From NCBI RefSeq assembly GCF_016107575.1, contig NZ_JABAST010000004.1, positions 1 to 64,000 of the forward strand: 64,000 nucleotides of DNA, in the 5' to 3' direction. This stretch comes from Psychrobacter faecalis. Lineage in GTDB: Bacteria > Pseudomonadota > Gammaproteobacteria > Pseudomonadales > Moraxellaceae. Below the pieces are notes generated by a model. That model had not been told where the DNA came from and ran no database searches. It saw nothing but the letters and a program-made list of their open reading frames with translations. The position numbers were made by a program, and so were the translations under genes. This document shows, one piece after another, positions 43,785 to 53,842 of the stretch (its first letter is position 1; each line of letters begins with the position of its first letter).

Positions 43785-45299
43785 TTAAAATACCGATTCA
43801 AACTTGCCAAGCTCTACTTGGATAGATTTGGTCTGCGTATAGTGCTCAAGGGCTTCGATGCCGTTTTCGCGGCCAATACCAGAATGCTTATAACCGCCTA
43901 CTGGCATTTGCGCAGGCGACTCGCCCCACGTATTTAGCCAGCAGATACCCGCCTCTATCTGCCCAATAACGCGATGCGCGCGGGTCAAATCAGCAGTTAC
44001 CACTCCTGCTGCCAAACCGTACTCGGTATCATTGGCACGGCGAATCACTTCTTCCTCAAGCTCGTAGGTCAATATCGACATGACTGGACCAAATATTTCC
44101 TCACGTACGATGGTCATATCATCGCTGCAATCGCTAAACACGGTCGGTGCAACGAATGCCCCATTGGCAAGCTCGCCTGCCGTGATACGTTCGCCGCCCA
44201 CCAATAAACGCGCACCGCCCGCTTTACCTTGCTCGATATAACCAAGCACTCGCTCCATATGCGGGAAGCTAACCAATGGCCCCATATTGATGCTCTCGTC
44301 CAGCGGATTGCCGAGCTTGATACGCTTAACACGCGTCAAGATTGCCTCTTCAAACTTGGATTGTAGCGCTTTTGGGATAAAGACGCGCGTGCCATTGGTA
44401 CAGACCTGACCTGTACTGTAAAAGTTCGCCATCATGGCAATATCAGCAGCGGTATCGATATCGGCATCGTCGAAAATGATCAATGGTGATTTACCACCAA
44501 GCTCCAAGGTTACGTCTTTAAGCGACGATGATGCGGCGCTTGCCATGACTTTTTTACCTGTTGGCACGCCGCCTGTGAATGAGACCTTGGCGATATCAGG
44601 ATGCTGGGTTAATGCTTCGCCAACTTTATAATCCCCTTGCACGACGTTAAAGACGCCGTCTGGTAAGCCTGCTTCGGTGAAGATTTCTGCCAGTTTTAGT
44701 GCCGTTAACGGTGTGACTTCTGAGGGTTTAAAAATCATCGCATTACCAGCAGCCAATGCTGGCGCTGCTTTCCACATCGCAATTTGAATCGGATAATTCC
44801 ACGCACCGATACCTGCTACCACGCCGAGTGGCTCGCGGCGGGTATAAACAAAACTGCTATCACGTAGTGGAATCTGACGACCCTCTAACATTGGTGCAAG
44901 ACCCGCATAATACTCAACGACATCAGCACCAGTGACGATATCGACATACTTGGTCTCAGAAAGCGCTTTACCCGTGTCTTTGGTTTCGAGCAATGCTAAT
45001 ACATCATTACGCTCGCGCAAGATCGCAACTGCGTTTAATAAAATCCGGCCACGCTCAACCGCGGTCATCGCTGCCCACACTTTTTGACCTTGTTGCGCGG
45101 CTTTTACCGCCTCATCGATTTGCTCAGTCGTCGTTTGTTGAATGATAGCTAACACTTCACCTGTCGCTGGGTTGATATCTTCGAAAGTTGATAAAGAATC
45201 ATCGACCGCCAAATAGCGACCATTGATATAAGCGGTCTGTGTTTGTGTTAAGTCGATAATATCTGTTAAGTTATTTATGATTGTCTGAGTAGCTGTCAT
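43785..45299 (-). CDS. betB: Betaine aldehyde dehydrogenase
   Basis: 504 residues. The general base is Glu266 in LELGGKSPL and the nucleophile Cys300 in [15 protein letters not shown], a sequence typical of BetB. Oxyanion Asn is in [13 protein letters not shown] (about 165-177). It converts betaine aldehyde to glycine betaine with NAD(P)+. AAGGAAA precedes the ATG. It follows the TetR regulator gene by 112 bp. Confidence 0.92.
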   Translation of the reverse strand: MTATQTIINNLTDIIDLTQTQTAYINGRYLAVDDSLSTFEDINPATGEVLAIIQQTTTEQIDEAVKAAQQGQKVWAAMTAVERGRILLNAVAILRERNDVLALLETKDTGKALSETKYVDIVTGADVVEYYAGLAPMLEGRQIPLRDSSFVYTRREPLGVVAGIGAWNYPIQIAMWKAAPALAAGNAMIFKPSEVTPLTALKLAEIFTEAGLPDGVFNVVQGDYKVGEALTQHPDIAKVSFTGGVPTGKKVMASAASSSLKDVTLELGGKSPLIIFDDADIDTAADIAMMANFYSTGQVCTNGTRVFIPKALQSKFEEAILTRVKRIKLGNPLDESINMGPLVSFPHMERVLGYIEQGKAGGARLLVGGERITAGELANGAFVAPTVFSDCSDDMTIVREEIFGPVMSILTYELEEEVIRRANDTEYGLAAGVVTADLTRAHRVIGQIEAGICWLNTWGESPAQMPVGGYKHSGIGRENGIEALEHYTQTKSIQVELGKFESVF

Positions 45300-45411
45300 A
45301 AGTTTTCCTTAGGGCGACGGGTTCGCTTTATAAAAAAGCTTTTTTATAAAGTCTTAAAAACAATGTCGTCATGGATTAAAGGTGAAAAATAAAAGTAGTT
45401 TGTATGCATTT

Positions 45412-45987
45412 TTAAGCGTCAAAGTCACGCTGCGTCATAGTTATCAAGCGTGTACGTATTGAGGCTTTGTCCGAAATATCTATACCCGAAAAGTCAGAGA
45501 GCCAAATTCCATCAGCAACCAGACGCACCATACATAGCGTTTCGGTATTGTCCGTGGCAGCGTGTTTTTTTAGCTGCTCGTTTGACCATTCAGCCCAGCG
45601 TTCGCGCAGCATCCTATCTCCTAGCATCAAGACATATAGCGTGGCTTGGCTATTAAACTCGGCTTGACCTTTTTCGCCCAAACTGATGGTGGCATCGATA
45701 TAAGCGCGGGTAAACGAGCCGTAGCTGACCGGATCTTTTGCCATCGCTTGATTGACTTCCGCCTCAAACTTAGCCATCGCGTCATAAAACACCTCTAAGA
45801 TGAGCGCGTCCTTGGTGGCAAAATGATGCATCACCCCGCCTTTGGTCACGCCGACGGCATCGGCTACCGATTGGAAGGTCACTTTAGACAAGCCCTGCTC
45901 CAAAGTGATGCGCGCTGCTTCATCAAGCAGCGCCCGCCGTATAAGCTCTGGCTGTTTTTTACGTTTATGAGCGTTTTGAGTTTCCAT
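45412..45987 (-). CDS. TetR family regulator, BetI-like by position
   Basis: 191 residues. The N-terminal helix-turn-helix is VTFQSVADAVGVTKGGVMHHFATKDAL (residues 36-62), followed by a helical ligand domain. It precedes betB, betA and betT on the same strand, as betI does in many bacteria. The sequence outside the helix-turn-helix does not look like enterobacterial BetI, so the symbol is withheld. Several palindromes lie upstream (46090-46106, 46217-46228). Choline or betaine aldehyde is the expected inducer. Confidence 0.82.
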   Translation of the reverse strand: METQNAHKRKKQPELIRRALLDEAARITLEQGLSKVTFQSVADAVGVTKGGVMHHFATKDALILEVFYDAMAKFEAEVNQAMAKDPVSYGSFTRAYIDATISLGEKGQAEFNSQATLYVLMLGDRMLRERWAEWSNEQLKKHAATDNTETLCMVRLVADGIWLSDFSGIDISDKASIRTRLITMTQRDFDA

Positions 45988-46336
45988 TTTTATCTCGATA
46001 TTAGCGCGTCAGTTTAACTAAAAATAATTTGGGCTTTAAAAGAATATGTTTTACGTCAATCTCAACTTATCGTAGGCTTTTGATTTTTATAGAATTTAAA
46101 ATTCTAATTGTTTTAACTGAAATTTTAAAAAATAAGTAAACCAATACCTTAGAAAAATAAGTTGAGAGTGGGGTATGTTTTATTAATATAGAAGAAAAAA
46201 TAGTTTCTTTTAAAGAAACCGTACGGTTGGTATTTTATAGAAATAAAGCAGCAATGTGAAGGGCGAGTATGTACTGAGGAGTTACAGAACATTATTTTAA
46301 TAACTTTCTATATTTTATAGCTAATTATATGTAAAT
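45988..46336. promoter_or_regulatory. Regulatory region upstream of the tetR-bet genes
   Basis: An AT-rich region with stacked symmetric sequences: a perfect 8-bp-arm palindrome TAGAATTT-A-AAATTCTA at 46090-46106; GTTTCTTT-T-AAAGAAAC at 46203-46219 overlapping AACCGTACGGTT at 46217-46228; and an 11-bp inverted repeat TCTCAACTTAT (46060-46070) with ATAAGTTGAGA (46157-46167), 86 bp apart. TetR-type operators are the most likely explanation for at least one of them. Confidence 0.5.
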
Positions 46337-46381
46337 GGCGTCAAATCTATTTTTCAGAAAAATAGTTCTGACGCCTTTTTT
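46337..46381. terminator. Hairpin terminator between the bicupin gene and the bet regulatory region
   Basis: GGCGTCA and TGACGCC form the base of a stem continued by CTATTTT/AAAATAG. The six-T run follows on the plus strand, while on the minus strand the tail is only ATTTACAT. It probably ends the bicupin transcript, but its better orientation is rightward, where no gene is known. Confidence 0.65.
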
Positions 46382-46448
46382 ATAGTGAAGCAGTAGCCTG
46401 TAAACCATTAAAGTCACTATTAATAATTGCTAAAGCTACGTTTGCGTA

Positions 46449-47177
46449 CTATTTTTCTTCTACTTTAGCGCCAATGACTTTAGACAGGTGACCAGTTTTG
46501 AGATAAACCGTAGCACCGTGCACGCCTGCTTTTATTTGCGGTAGTGCATCCACTGGCAAACGTAGCCAACCACCGCGAGTATAGGTTTTAGCATTATCTG
46601 CTAGTTCAGCATCTATCAGCTCACCATCTAGCACCAGTATCTCAGCGCCGCCTTTGATTGTGTCGGTAAATATTGCGTTTATAAATACTGTGTCGGTAAA
46701 TAGGGCTTCATTGGCCTTTAAACGCTGTAAGCTGACCTGTTCGCTGTCATCTGAGAATAACTGACAGACCTCACGATTGTCCTGTATTTGCCAGTTTGCC
46801 CAATCGTTAGTATCGATAGCAACATAACGTGTCTCAGTGGCTGGCATTTGCCAAAGTTTGACAAAAATAACTGCGCCCTCTTTACTATACGGCTGATGGC
46901 CAGAATTTGGTGGATTGCGTAAGTACCAACCTGCTGGATAATCGATATTATCTGCCGAAAAAGTTCCCGATAAAACCAAAATCTCTTCGCCGCCTGGATG
47001 CATATGATGTGGAAAATAGGACTCAGGCGCATAGCGGACGATACTGGTGGCACGGGCTTTTTCTGCGCCGACGCGGTCGAGCATGACACGCTCGACGCCG
47101 TTTTGCGGTGATGGCACCCATTGATAGTGTTCGGGTGCCAATGCTGCACGGCGAGTAAAATCTGCATTAATCAGCAT
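46449..47177 (-). CDS. Bicupin protein, ChrR-like cupin
   Basis: 242 residues with two cupin halves. The first contains SYFPHHMHPGGEEILVLSGTF (about 53-73), with His and Glu metal ligands, then YPAGWYLRNPPNSGHQP. The second, weaker half (GGAEILVLDGELID, GGWLRLPV) lacks the His pair. The arrangement resembles the cupin of ChrR anti-sigma factors, but no zinc-binding anti-sigma domain is present, so it is more likely a metal-dependent enzyme or sensor. Single-gene transcript. Confidence 0.75.
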   Translation of the reverse strand: MLINADFTRRAALAPEHYQWVPSPQNGVERVMLDRVGAEKARATSIVRYAPESYFPHHMHPGGEEILVLSGTFSADNIDYPAGWYLRNPPNSGHQPYSKEGAVIFVKLWQMPATETRYVAIDTNDWANWQIQDNREVCQLFSDDSEQVSLQRLKANEALFTDTVFINAIFTDTIKGGAEILVLDGELIDAELADNAKTYTRGGWLRLPVDALPQIKAGVHGATVYLKTGHLSKVIGAKVEEK

Positions 47178-47500
47178 AAAATAGTTTCTCGAGTTTAGAT
47201 TTAATGCTGTAGATTATCCTCTGATTTACAGCGGCTGACAAACAAGACCCTGTTCTTATTATTAAAAAATCGTATTTACGCGGCTCAAAGTAAGTTTGTA
47301 GCGGATAAACGCTTAACCTGAACAATCCTGCCAAGATTCTTGCTAATTATCAAAAAATTACTTTAACTGCTGCCTCTGACTTGCTATCTTGCCCTCCTCT
47401 TTTTCATCATTACGACCCATGCCGCCGTTATTCTTAAACTCATGAATTATTTTTCAGCTAATTTGCACTATTAGCGCCTTCTTTATTTGTATTGGATCAT
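47178..47500. other. Spacer between bicupin and sotB
   Basis: About 320 bp between divergent genes; both promoters are expected here. No repeat, operator or RNA gene was recognised. Confidence 0.5.
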
Positions 47501-48700
47501 ATGAAACATAACCTTGAGGTGAGCGCAAATGCTCGCCGCACTCAGTATTTCCAAGTATTTTTAATGGGCGTTAGCGCCTTTATTATGAATACCACCGAAT
47601 TTGTCCCCGTTGCCCTATTAAGCGACATCGCCCATGATTTTTCTATTACCACGGCTGAGACTGGCTGGATGTTGACGCTATATGCGTGGATTGTCGCGGC
47701 GATGTCATTGCCATTGATGCTGCTCACCAGCCGTTTTGAGCGTAAAAGCTTACTTTTGGGCTTGTTTGTGGTGTTTATTGCCAGCCACGTCTTATCCGTA
47801 TTTGCGTGGAGCTTTGATGTATTGCTGATTAGCCGCGTGGGTATTGCGCTATCACACGCGATATTTTGGTCCATCACCGCCGCGATTGCGATACGCGTAG
47901 CACCGGAAGGTAAAAAAGCACTGGCGCTTAGCGTGCTTGCAACCGGTACTTCATTGGCGATGGTGCTTGGCGTGCCTCTAGGACGCTTAGTCGGTCAATG
48001 GTTTGGCTGGCGAGCGACCTTTGGCGGTATTGGGGTGATTGCTTTTATCGTCTTTCTCTTGCAAGCAAGGCTATTGCCAACACTACCCAGTATGTTTGAA
48101 GGCTCGTTTAGAAAAATTCCAGAATTGCTCAAGAATCCGTTATTGGTCTGTTTGTATTTGCTGATTTTATTAGTCTTTACCGCGCACTATACGGCTTACT
48201 CTTATATCGAACCTTTTATGCGGCAGGTTGGTGCTATTAGTGAAAATTCAGCTACTTTTATACTGCTCCTGTTTGGCATCGCTGGGATTGCAGGCAGTGT
48301 GATTTTTAGCCGTTGGGGTGATCGCTTTAATACCAGACTGATGCTGATATCGATCATATTAATGCTGATATCTATGCTGGTATTATTATTTGCCGTGACT
48401 TCTATCTGGGCGCTGAGTTTCATTGCGTTACTGTGGGGCGCGGCGCTGATGCTGCTGATTATCTCTATGCAAGCCAAAGTCATCATGGTTGATGTCACGG
48501 CGCAAGACATGCTGATGTCGATGTTCTCAGGGATTATTAACTTAGGGATTGGTGCAGGTGCGCTATTCGGTGGTTATGCAGTGACGCATATTTCCATATC
48601 AAGCGTGGGCTATGTCGGCGCCGCTATCGCTGGTGTGTCGCTGCTACTGATGTTATTTATGATAAAGCGCTTTCCCGAATTAAGCAGAAGACTTGGTTAA
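47501..48700 (+). CDS. MFS sugar/drug efflux transporter, SotB-like
   Basis: 399 residues from ATG 47501 (TTG 47492 in frame). Twelve membrane helices of the DHA1 efflux group. FIMNTTEFVPVALLSDIAHDF (about 24-44) and the SRFERKSLLLG loop (motif A region) resemble SotB and related sugar efflux proteins; RLVGQWFGWRATFGGIG is the fifth-helix motif C region. SotB exports arabinose and IPTG in E. coli; the substrate here is unknown. Its 3' end faces arfB across a shared terminator. Confidence 0.85.
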   Translation: MKHNLEVSANARRTQYFQVFLMGVSAFIMNTTEFVPVALLSDIAHDFSITTAETGWMLTLYAWIVAAMSLPLMLLTSRFERKSLLLGLFVVFIASHVLSVFAWSFDVLLISRVGIALSHAIFWSITAAIAIRVAPEGKKALALSVLATGTSLAMVLGVPLGRLVGQWFGWRATFGGIGVIAFIVFLLQARLLPTLPSMFEGSFRKIPELLKNPLLVCLYLLILLVFTAHYTAYSYIEPFMRQVGAISENSATFILLLFGIAGIAGSVIFSRWGDRFNTRLMLISIILMLISMLVLLFAVTSIWALSFIALLWGAALMLLIISMQAKVIMVDVTAQDMLMSMFSGIINLGIGAGALFGGYAVTHISISSVGYVGAAIAGVSLLLMLFMIKRFPELSRRLG

Positions 48701-48745
48701 TTAGAAGGCTTGGATAGCTAAAAACTTGATAGTAAATAAGCATAA

Positions 48746-48778
48746 AAAATGCCAGCCACTTAAATGGGCTGGCATTTT
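48746..48778. terminator. Bidirectional terminator between sotB and arfB
   Basis: AAAATGCCAGCC (48746-48757) and GGCTGGCATTTT (48767-48778) form a perfect 12-bp stem, with A and T runs on the two sides. Confidence 0.9.
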
Positions 48779-48817
48779 GCTGTTTGCTTTATTAAAAATA
48801 CCGAGTAAGCCGTTTAT

Positions 48818-49231
48818 TTAATAATCCACTTTACCGCGCAAGGCTTTTGTTTTGCCGCGCTGGGTTTTTTCATCAACGCGTTTACGTTTGGCATTTCTAC
48901 TAGGTTTGGTCGGCCTGCGAGTTTTATTGACATGAGTGGCTTGAATAATAAAGCTTTGCAGCCGCTCAAGCGCATCAATTCGATTGCGTTCTTGGGTACG
49001 AAACTGCTGCGCTTTAATAATAAGTACGCCTTCTTTGGTGATTCGGCTGTCTTTACTGTCCAATAAGCGCTGCTTAATGACATCGCTCAAGCTTGAAGCA
49101 TGAATATCAAAACGCAGATGAATCGCAGAGGACACTTTATTGACGTTTTGCCCGCCTGCCCCTTGCGCGCGTATGGCGCTAATGTCCACTTCGCTGTCAT
49201 TCAGACTGATATTATTGCTGATAAAAATCAT
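48818..49231 (-). CDS. arfB: Alternative ribosome-rescue factor ArfB (peptidyl-tRNA hydrolase)
   Basis: 137 residues. The catalytic GGQ loop is AQGAGGQNVNKV (Gly26-Gln28), preceded by ISAIR. The basic C-terminal tail (TRRPTKPSRNAKRKRVDEKT) enters the mRNA channel of stalled ribosomes. It releases nascent chains from non-stop ribosomes independently of RF1 and RF2. The length and tail match E. coli YaeJ/ArfB. Confidence 0.93.
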   Translation of the reverse strand: MIFISNNISLNDSEVDISAIRAQGAGGQNVNKVSSAIHLRFDIHASSLSDVIKQRLLDSKDSRITKEGVLIIKAQQFRTQERNRIDALERLQSFIIQATHVNKTRRPTKPSRNAKRKRVDEKTQRGKTKALRGKVDY

Positions 49232-49561
49232 AAAACACTTTTATAAATGATTAATAGATAAGGTTAATGATAAAGCATTCGCAGTTAACACGCTACTTGC
49301 CCGCTTAATAGCGGTCAAAACGTCATATTTTTTAACCTCTATAATCCGCAATTTGTCGGGTAAACCTTATAAATGTTATCGTTTGACGTTGCTGTGTCTA
49401 TCCTCTGTCTATAAAGCGTAAGCCTGCGCAGTGATTTTATTTTAAGGTGATAGGATGACGTTAAGCAGACACGATATTAAAAGAACACCGTATTAAACAG
49501 ACACGGTATTGTTAAACCAAAGCGTTGACGAGCTGATTTTAGTCAAAGGAATAAGCGTTGT
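49232..49561. other. Spacer between arfB and the uvrA-like gene
   Basis: 330 bp between divergent genes. It contains degenerate tandem repeats at 49466-49516 and the ribosome site AAAGGAA of the uvrA-like gene. No gene was seen. Confidence 0.5.
49466..49516. repeat. Three degenerate tandem repeats upstream of the uvrA-like gene
   Basis: Units of 15-19 bp, each containing ACAC(C)G(A/G)TATT: CAGACACGATATT, GAACACCGTATT and CAGACACGGTATT. They end 45 bp before the start codon and could be a repeated regulator site. Confidence 0.4.
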
Positions 49562-52129
49562 ATGACAACCAATAGTAAGAAATCTAATCATAAAAAATCT
49601 AACACTTCTCTCAAAAATCACAACCTTGCCGCTGATGAAAGCATTCAGGTCAGGGGCGCACGAGTGCATAACCTCAAAAATGTCGATGTGGATTTACCGC
49701 GTAATGCACTGGTTGTTTTTACTGGCATATCAGGCTCAGGTAAATCGTCGCTGGCATTTGGCACTCTGTTTGCTGAGTCGCAACGCCGCTACCTTGATTC
49801 GGTATCGCCTTATGCACGGCGCTTGATTGACCAAGTTGGCGAGCCTGATGTCGATTCGATAGAAGGCTTGCCGCCCGCCGTCGCCCTGCAACAGCAGCGC
49901 GGTACGCCGTCGGTACGTTCATCAGTTGGTAGCGTGACGACGATTTCAAATGGTCTGCGTATGTTGTACTCGCGAGCGGGCGAATACCCTGCTGGGCAAG
50001 ATATGCTGTATGCTGATGCTTTTTCGCCAAATACGCCAGAAGGTGCTTGCCCTACTTGCTCAGGTATTGGTCGCGTGTTTGAGGTCACAGAAGATTTGCT
50101 CGTGCCTGACAAGACAAAAACCATTCGAGAACGCGCCATTGCCGCTTGGCCACCGGCATGGCAAGGGCAAAATCTGAGCCGGATATTGACGACACTTGGC
50201 TACGATATCGACAAACCTTGGAACACGTTATCCAAGGAAACGCGCGATTGGATTTTATTTACCGATGAAACCCCAGAAGTGCCAGTTTACCCAGAGTACA
50301 ATCTCGAGCAAGTACGCGAGGCGATTAAAAAAGGCGAAAAACCCAATTATAAAGGCACCTATGCCAGCGCAAAAAATTTCGTCTTACATTCTTTTGCTAC
50401 GACCCAAAGTCCACGTACCAAAAAACGCGTGGCGCAGTTTATGCAAATTTCAGAATGTCCAAGCTGCCATGGCAAAAAGTTAAAACAAGAATCGCTGTCG
50501 GTTAAATTTGCAGGGCTTGATATTGGCGAGTTATCACAATTAGCCTTAACTGAACTGGCGCTTAAACTTCACGACGCTGCCAATAAAAAACTCAGCGATG
50601 ATATGCCCGATCGTGAAAAAGCCATCGTCGCCAAGCGTATTGTTAGCGATATTTTATCGCGTGTAGAAGCGTTAACCAGACTTGGGCTAGGTTATTTATC
50701 ACTTGAACGCACCACACCTACCTTATCACCTGGCGAGCTACAGCGCCTAAGACTTGGCACCCAAATTCGCTCTAAACTATTTGGCGTGGTTTATGTGCTC
50801 GATGAACCGTCCGCTGGCCTGCATCCTGCCGATACTCAGGCGCTATTAGGCGCTCTAGATGAACTGGTAGCGGCGGGTAATTCATTATTCATTGTCGAGC
50901 ATGATGTCAGCGTCATTCGCCACGCCGACTGGATAGTCGATGTTGGACCAAAAGCGGGCAGTCATGGCGGTGAAATCATGTATAGCGGCCCTGTCGAAGG
51001 ATTGCGAGATGTATCTGATTCTTATACAGTGCAATATCTTTTTAGTAAAGACACAGCAACTCAAAAGTTAAAAACTGAGCAACCAAGACGACCTAATCAT
51101 TGGCTAAAACTTGCTAATATCGAGCGTAATAATTTACAAGGGCTAGATGTGGCATTTCCTTTAGCGGTATTAACCACAGTGACGGGTGTTTCAGGTTCGG
51201 GCAAATCGAGTTTGGTTAGTCAAGCGTTGGTTGAACTGGTCTACAATGCGCTAGGGCAAAAAACCGTGATTGAAGCACCCACCGATGAAGCGGCTTTACT
51301 GGAGCAAGAACAAGAAACACCAATAGGCGGAGAGATAGTCAGTGGGATGGAGCATATCAAACGCTTAGTCACTGTCGACCAAAAAGCCATCGGGCGCACA
51401 CCGCGCTCAAATCTGGCGACTTATACCGGACTGTTTGACCATGTGCGCAAATTATTTGCCGCCACCAAAGAAGCAAAAGCAAGGCATTATGATGCCGGAC
51501 GTTTCTCATTTAACGTTAAAAAAGGACGTTGCCCAAATTGCGAAGGCGTCGGTTTTGTCAGCGTTGAGCTGCTATTTCTGCCGAGTGTTTACTCGCCTTG
51601 CCAAGTGTGCCATGGTCAGCGCTACAATGACGAAACCTTAGAAATTACTTATCAAGGTAAAAATATCGCCGAAGTGCTTGATTTAACAGTTGAAGCCGCT
51701 GCTGAATTTTTCATTGATGATGCCCCAATTATGCGCGCCTTAGATGCCTTGCTAAAAGTTGGGCTTGGCTATCTACGGCTTGGGCAACCAGCGACCGAGT
51801 TGTCTGGTGGCGAAGCACAGCGTATCAAACTTGCTACCGAACTGCAGCGTACCCAGCGCGGCGATACGCTGTATGTGCTCGATGAACCAACGACTGGCTT
51901 ACACCCTTCTGATGTCGCGCTGCTGATGGCACAGTTAAATGGGCTGGTCGCAACTGGTAATACGGTGATTATGATTGAGCACGATATGCAAGTCGCTAGC
52001 AACAGCGATTGGATTATCGATATGGGCCCGGGTGCTGGCGATGAAGGTGGGCTTATTGTCGCAGAAGGCACACCTAAAGAGGTAGCGAAATCCAAAGACA
52101 GTCGCACTGCACCTTTTTTATTGACTTAG
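49562..52129 (+). CDS. UvrA-like ABC ATPase (class II)
   Basis: 855 residues, with two ABC ATPase halves. Walker A motifs are [15 protein letters not shown] (about 55-69) and [15 protein letters not shown] (about 541-555); signature regions are [12 protein letters not shown] and [12 protein letters not shown]. Zinc modules are visible as [16 protein letters not shown] and CPNCEGVGF with CQVCHGQRY. It is shorter than housekeeping UvrA (about 940 residues), as in UvrA2/DrrC-type proteins that protect against DNA-binding drugs. AAAGGAA precedes the ATG. A true uvrA is expected elsewhere in the genome. Confidence 0.88.
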   Translation: MTTNSKKSNHKKSNTSLKNHNLAADESIQVRGARVHNLKNVDVDLPRNALVVFTGISGSGKSSLAFGTLFAESQRRYLDSVSPYARRLIDQVGEPDVDSIEGLPPAVALQQQRGTPSVRSSVGSVTTISNGLRMLYSRAGEYPAGQDMLYADAFSPNTPEGACPTCSGIGRVFEVTEDLLVPDKTKTIRERAIAAWPPAWQGQNLSRILTTLGYDIDKPWNTLSKETRDWILFTDETPEVPVYPEYNLEQVREAIKKGEKPNYKGTYASAKNFVLHSFATTQSPRTKKRVAQFMQISECPSCHGKKLKQESLSVKFAGLDIGELSQLALTELALKLHDAANKKLSDDMPDREKAIVAKRIVSDILSRVEALTRLGLGYLSLERTTPTLSPGELQRLRLGTQIRSKLFGVVYVLDEPSAGLHPADTQALLGALDELVAAGNSLFIVEHDVSVIRHADWIVDVGPKAGSHGGEIMYSGPVEGLRDVSDSYTVQYLFSKDTATQKLKTEQPRRPNHWLKLANIERNNLQGLDVAFPLAVLTTVTGVSGSGKSSLVSQALVELVYNALGQKTVIEAPTDEAALLEQEQETPIGGEIVSGMEHIKRLVTVDQKAIGRTPRSNLATYTGLFDHVRKLFAATKEAKARHYDAGRFSFNVKKGRCPNCEGVGFVSVELLFLPSVYSPCQVCHGQRYNDETLEITYQGKNIAEVLDLTVEAAAEFFIDDAPIMRALDALLKVGLGYLRLGQPATELSGGEAQRIKLATELQRTQRGDTLYVLDEPTTGLHPSDVALLMAQLNGLVATGNTVIMIEHDMQVASNSDWIIDMGPGAGDEGGLIVAEGTPKEVAKSKDSRTAPFLLT

Positions 52130-52180
52130 TATTGATATAAAAGACAGTACACTAACTAAAAAACGGAAATATGCAATAAG

Positions 52181-52210
52181 AAAAACCGCATCACTATTAA
52201 AGTCATGCGG
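52181..52210 (-). terminator. Terminator of the SDR/acyl-CoA dehydrogenase set
   Basis: CCGCAT and ATGCGG pair around a 16-nt internal part with further pairing (CACT/AGTC region). On the minus strand GCGG is followed by TTTTTC. Confidence 0.7.
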
Positions 52211-52249
52211 CTTCCTATTTTTAAACATCGGTTTTTTAAACATGCATTG

Positions 52250-53014
52250 CTAAGCAAGCATACCACCATCGACAACCACGGTTGCGCCCGTCGTATAGCT
52301 TGAGGCGTCAGACACAAGATACAATACCGTGCCCGCCATCTCATCAGGATTAGCGACGCGACCTAAAGGAATCGCATGTAGCGCCATCTTTAAGACTTTA
52401 TCATTGGTCGTTAACGCCGAGGCAAACTTGGTATCGGTCAGACCCGGCAATAACGCATTAACGCGAATGTTTAATGGACCACATTCTTTGGCAAAGGCTT
52501 TGGTCATGCTAATCACCGCAGCTTTAGTGATTGAGTAGATACCTTGCTTATCACCGGCGACCAAGCCATTGACCGATGCCGTATTTAAAATAACACCGCC
52601 GCCCTGCTCGCGCATCATCTTACCGGCAGCCGTCGACATAAAGAAATAACCGCGAATATTGACTTCAACGGTCTTATCAAAAGCCGCTAGATCCGTATCT
52701 AAGATATGCCCATAATAAGGGTTTGCCGCGGCGTTATTGACCAAGATATCAATTTGACCAAATTCGCTTTTGATATGCTCAAAAATTGCCTCAATCTGAT
52801 CCATATCGCCCACATGACAAGCAAAGGCGCTGGCTTTATGACCATCAGCGATGATGCTATCCGCGACCGCTTGGCAAGCATCAATCTTACGGCTAGAGAC
52901 AATCACATGCGCGCCTCTTGACGCCAATAAGCGGGCAATAGATTCGCCAATACCGCGGCTCGCACCCGTAACCAAAGCAATCTTACCTGTTAAATCAAAT
53001 AAGTCTTTCATCAT
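52250..53014 (-). CDS. Short-chain dehydrogenase/reductase (first SDR)
   Basis: 254 residues of the classical SDR family. The cofactor motif is TGASRGIGESIARL (about 16-29), followed by NNAAANPYYG, the catalytic Ser in NTASVNGLVAG, and YSITKAA (Tyr/Lys about 162/166). The C-terminal YTTGATVVVDGGMLA is typical. The substrate is probably a 3-hydroxyacyl or other secondary alcohol given the acyl-CoA dehydrogenase upstream. It is the last gene of a four-gene same-strand set, 42 bp after the second SDR. Confidence 0.85.
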   Translation of the reverse strand: MMKDLFDLTGKIALVTGASRGIGESIARLLASRGAHVIVSSRKIDACQAVADSIIADGHKASAFACHVGDMDQIEAIFEHIKSEFGQIDILVNNAAANPYYGHILDTDLAAFDKTVEVNIRGYFFMSTAAGKMMREQGGGVILNTASVNGLVAGDKQGIYSITKAAVISMTKAFAKECGPLNIRVNALLPGLTDTKFASALTTNDKVLKMALHAIPLGRVANPDEMAGTVLYLVSDASSYTTGATVVVDGGMLA

Positions 53015-53056
53015 TATTCCTTATATTTTTGAATATTTTAATAAATACTTTTGATG

Positions 53057-53839
53057 TTAAGCCAACATGCCGCCATCAAGGGTAAAGGCATGACCATTCA
53101 TAAAGCTACTTTCATCGCTCGCCAGCCACGCAATGGCGCCAGATACTTCATCGACATCTCCCAATCGGCGCATTGGGCTGGCTTTGATGGTCGCTTGCTG
53201 GGCGCGCTCGTCCATTTTTGCCATGGTGTTTTGCACCATAGGGGTGTCAATAAAGCTTGGACAAACGGCGTTAAAACGAATATTGACGCGGGCGTATTCA
53301 TGAGCAGCGGATTTGGTCAGTCCCATGACTCCATGTTTTGCGGCGCTATACGCTGACAATAATGGCGCAGAGCGCAAACCAGCAATGGAGGCGACATTAA
53401 TCACATGACCGCCGCCATTGGTCGCCATACAAGCAACAGCAGCGCGCATACAATGCCAGACGCCTTTTAAATTTACGGCAATATTACGATCAAAGTCCTC
53501 GTCACTTAGCTCATGCATCGGCGCCGGTTTATGGTCAATACCGGCATTATTTATCACCACATCAAGGCCGCCCAATGTTTCCATGGCAAAGGCAAAGAGA
53601 GCGCGCACTTCATCGCCACTCGTCACATCGACTTTTTTAAAGACGATGCTATTGCCCGCATCTTGCCCTTGCTTGGCAACACCTGCACCCATCTCTTCGG
53701 CCAAATCCCCAATGACGACTCTCGCGCCGCGACTGGCGAGCAGTAGCGCACTTGCCGCACCGATGCCAGACGCGCCACCGGTGATTAAAATACGTTTACC
53801 AGTGACGTCTGATGCAATTCCATTTGTATTCAATGTCAT
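53057..53839 (-). CDS. Short-chain dehydrogenase/reductase (second SDR)
   Basis: 260 residues, classical SDR. TGGASGIGAASALLLA (about 20-35) is the cofactor site, NNAGIDHKP the NAG motif, and Ser in NVASIAGL with YSAAKHGVMG supply the catalytic residues. The C-terminal FTLDGGMLA resembles the partner SDR. It overlaps no neighbour but starts 3 bp after the oxidoreductase stop, so it is in the same transcript. Confidence 0.87.
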   Translation of the reverse strand: MTLNTNGIASDVTGKRILITGGASGIGAASALLLASRGARVVIGDLAEEMGAGVAKQGQDAGNSIVFKKVDVTSGDEVRALFAFAMETLGGLDVVINNAGIDHKPAPMHELSDEDFDRNIAVNLKGVWHCMRAAVACMATNGGGHVINVASIAGLRSAPLLSAYSAAKHGVMGLTKSAAHEYARVNIRFNAVCPSFIDTPMVQNTMAKMDERAQQATIKASPMRRLGDVDEVSGAIAWLASDESSFMNGHAFTLDGGMLA

Positions 53840-53842
53840 GAT

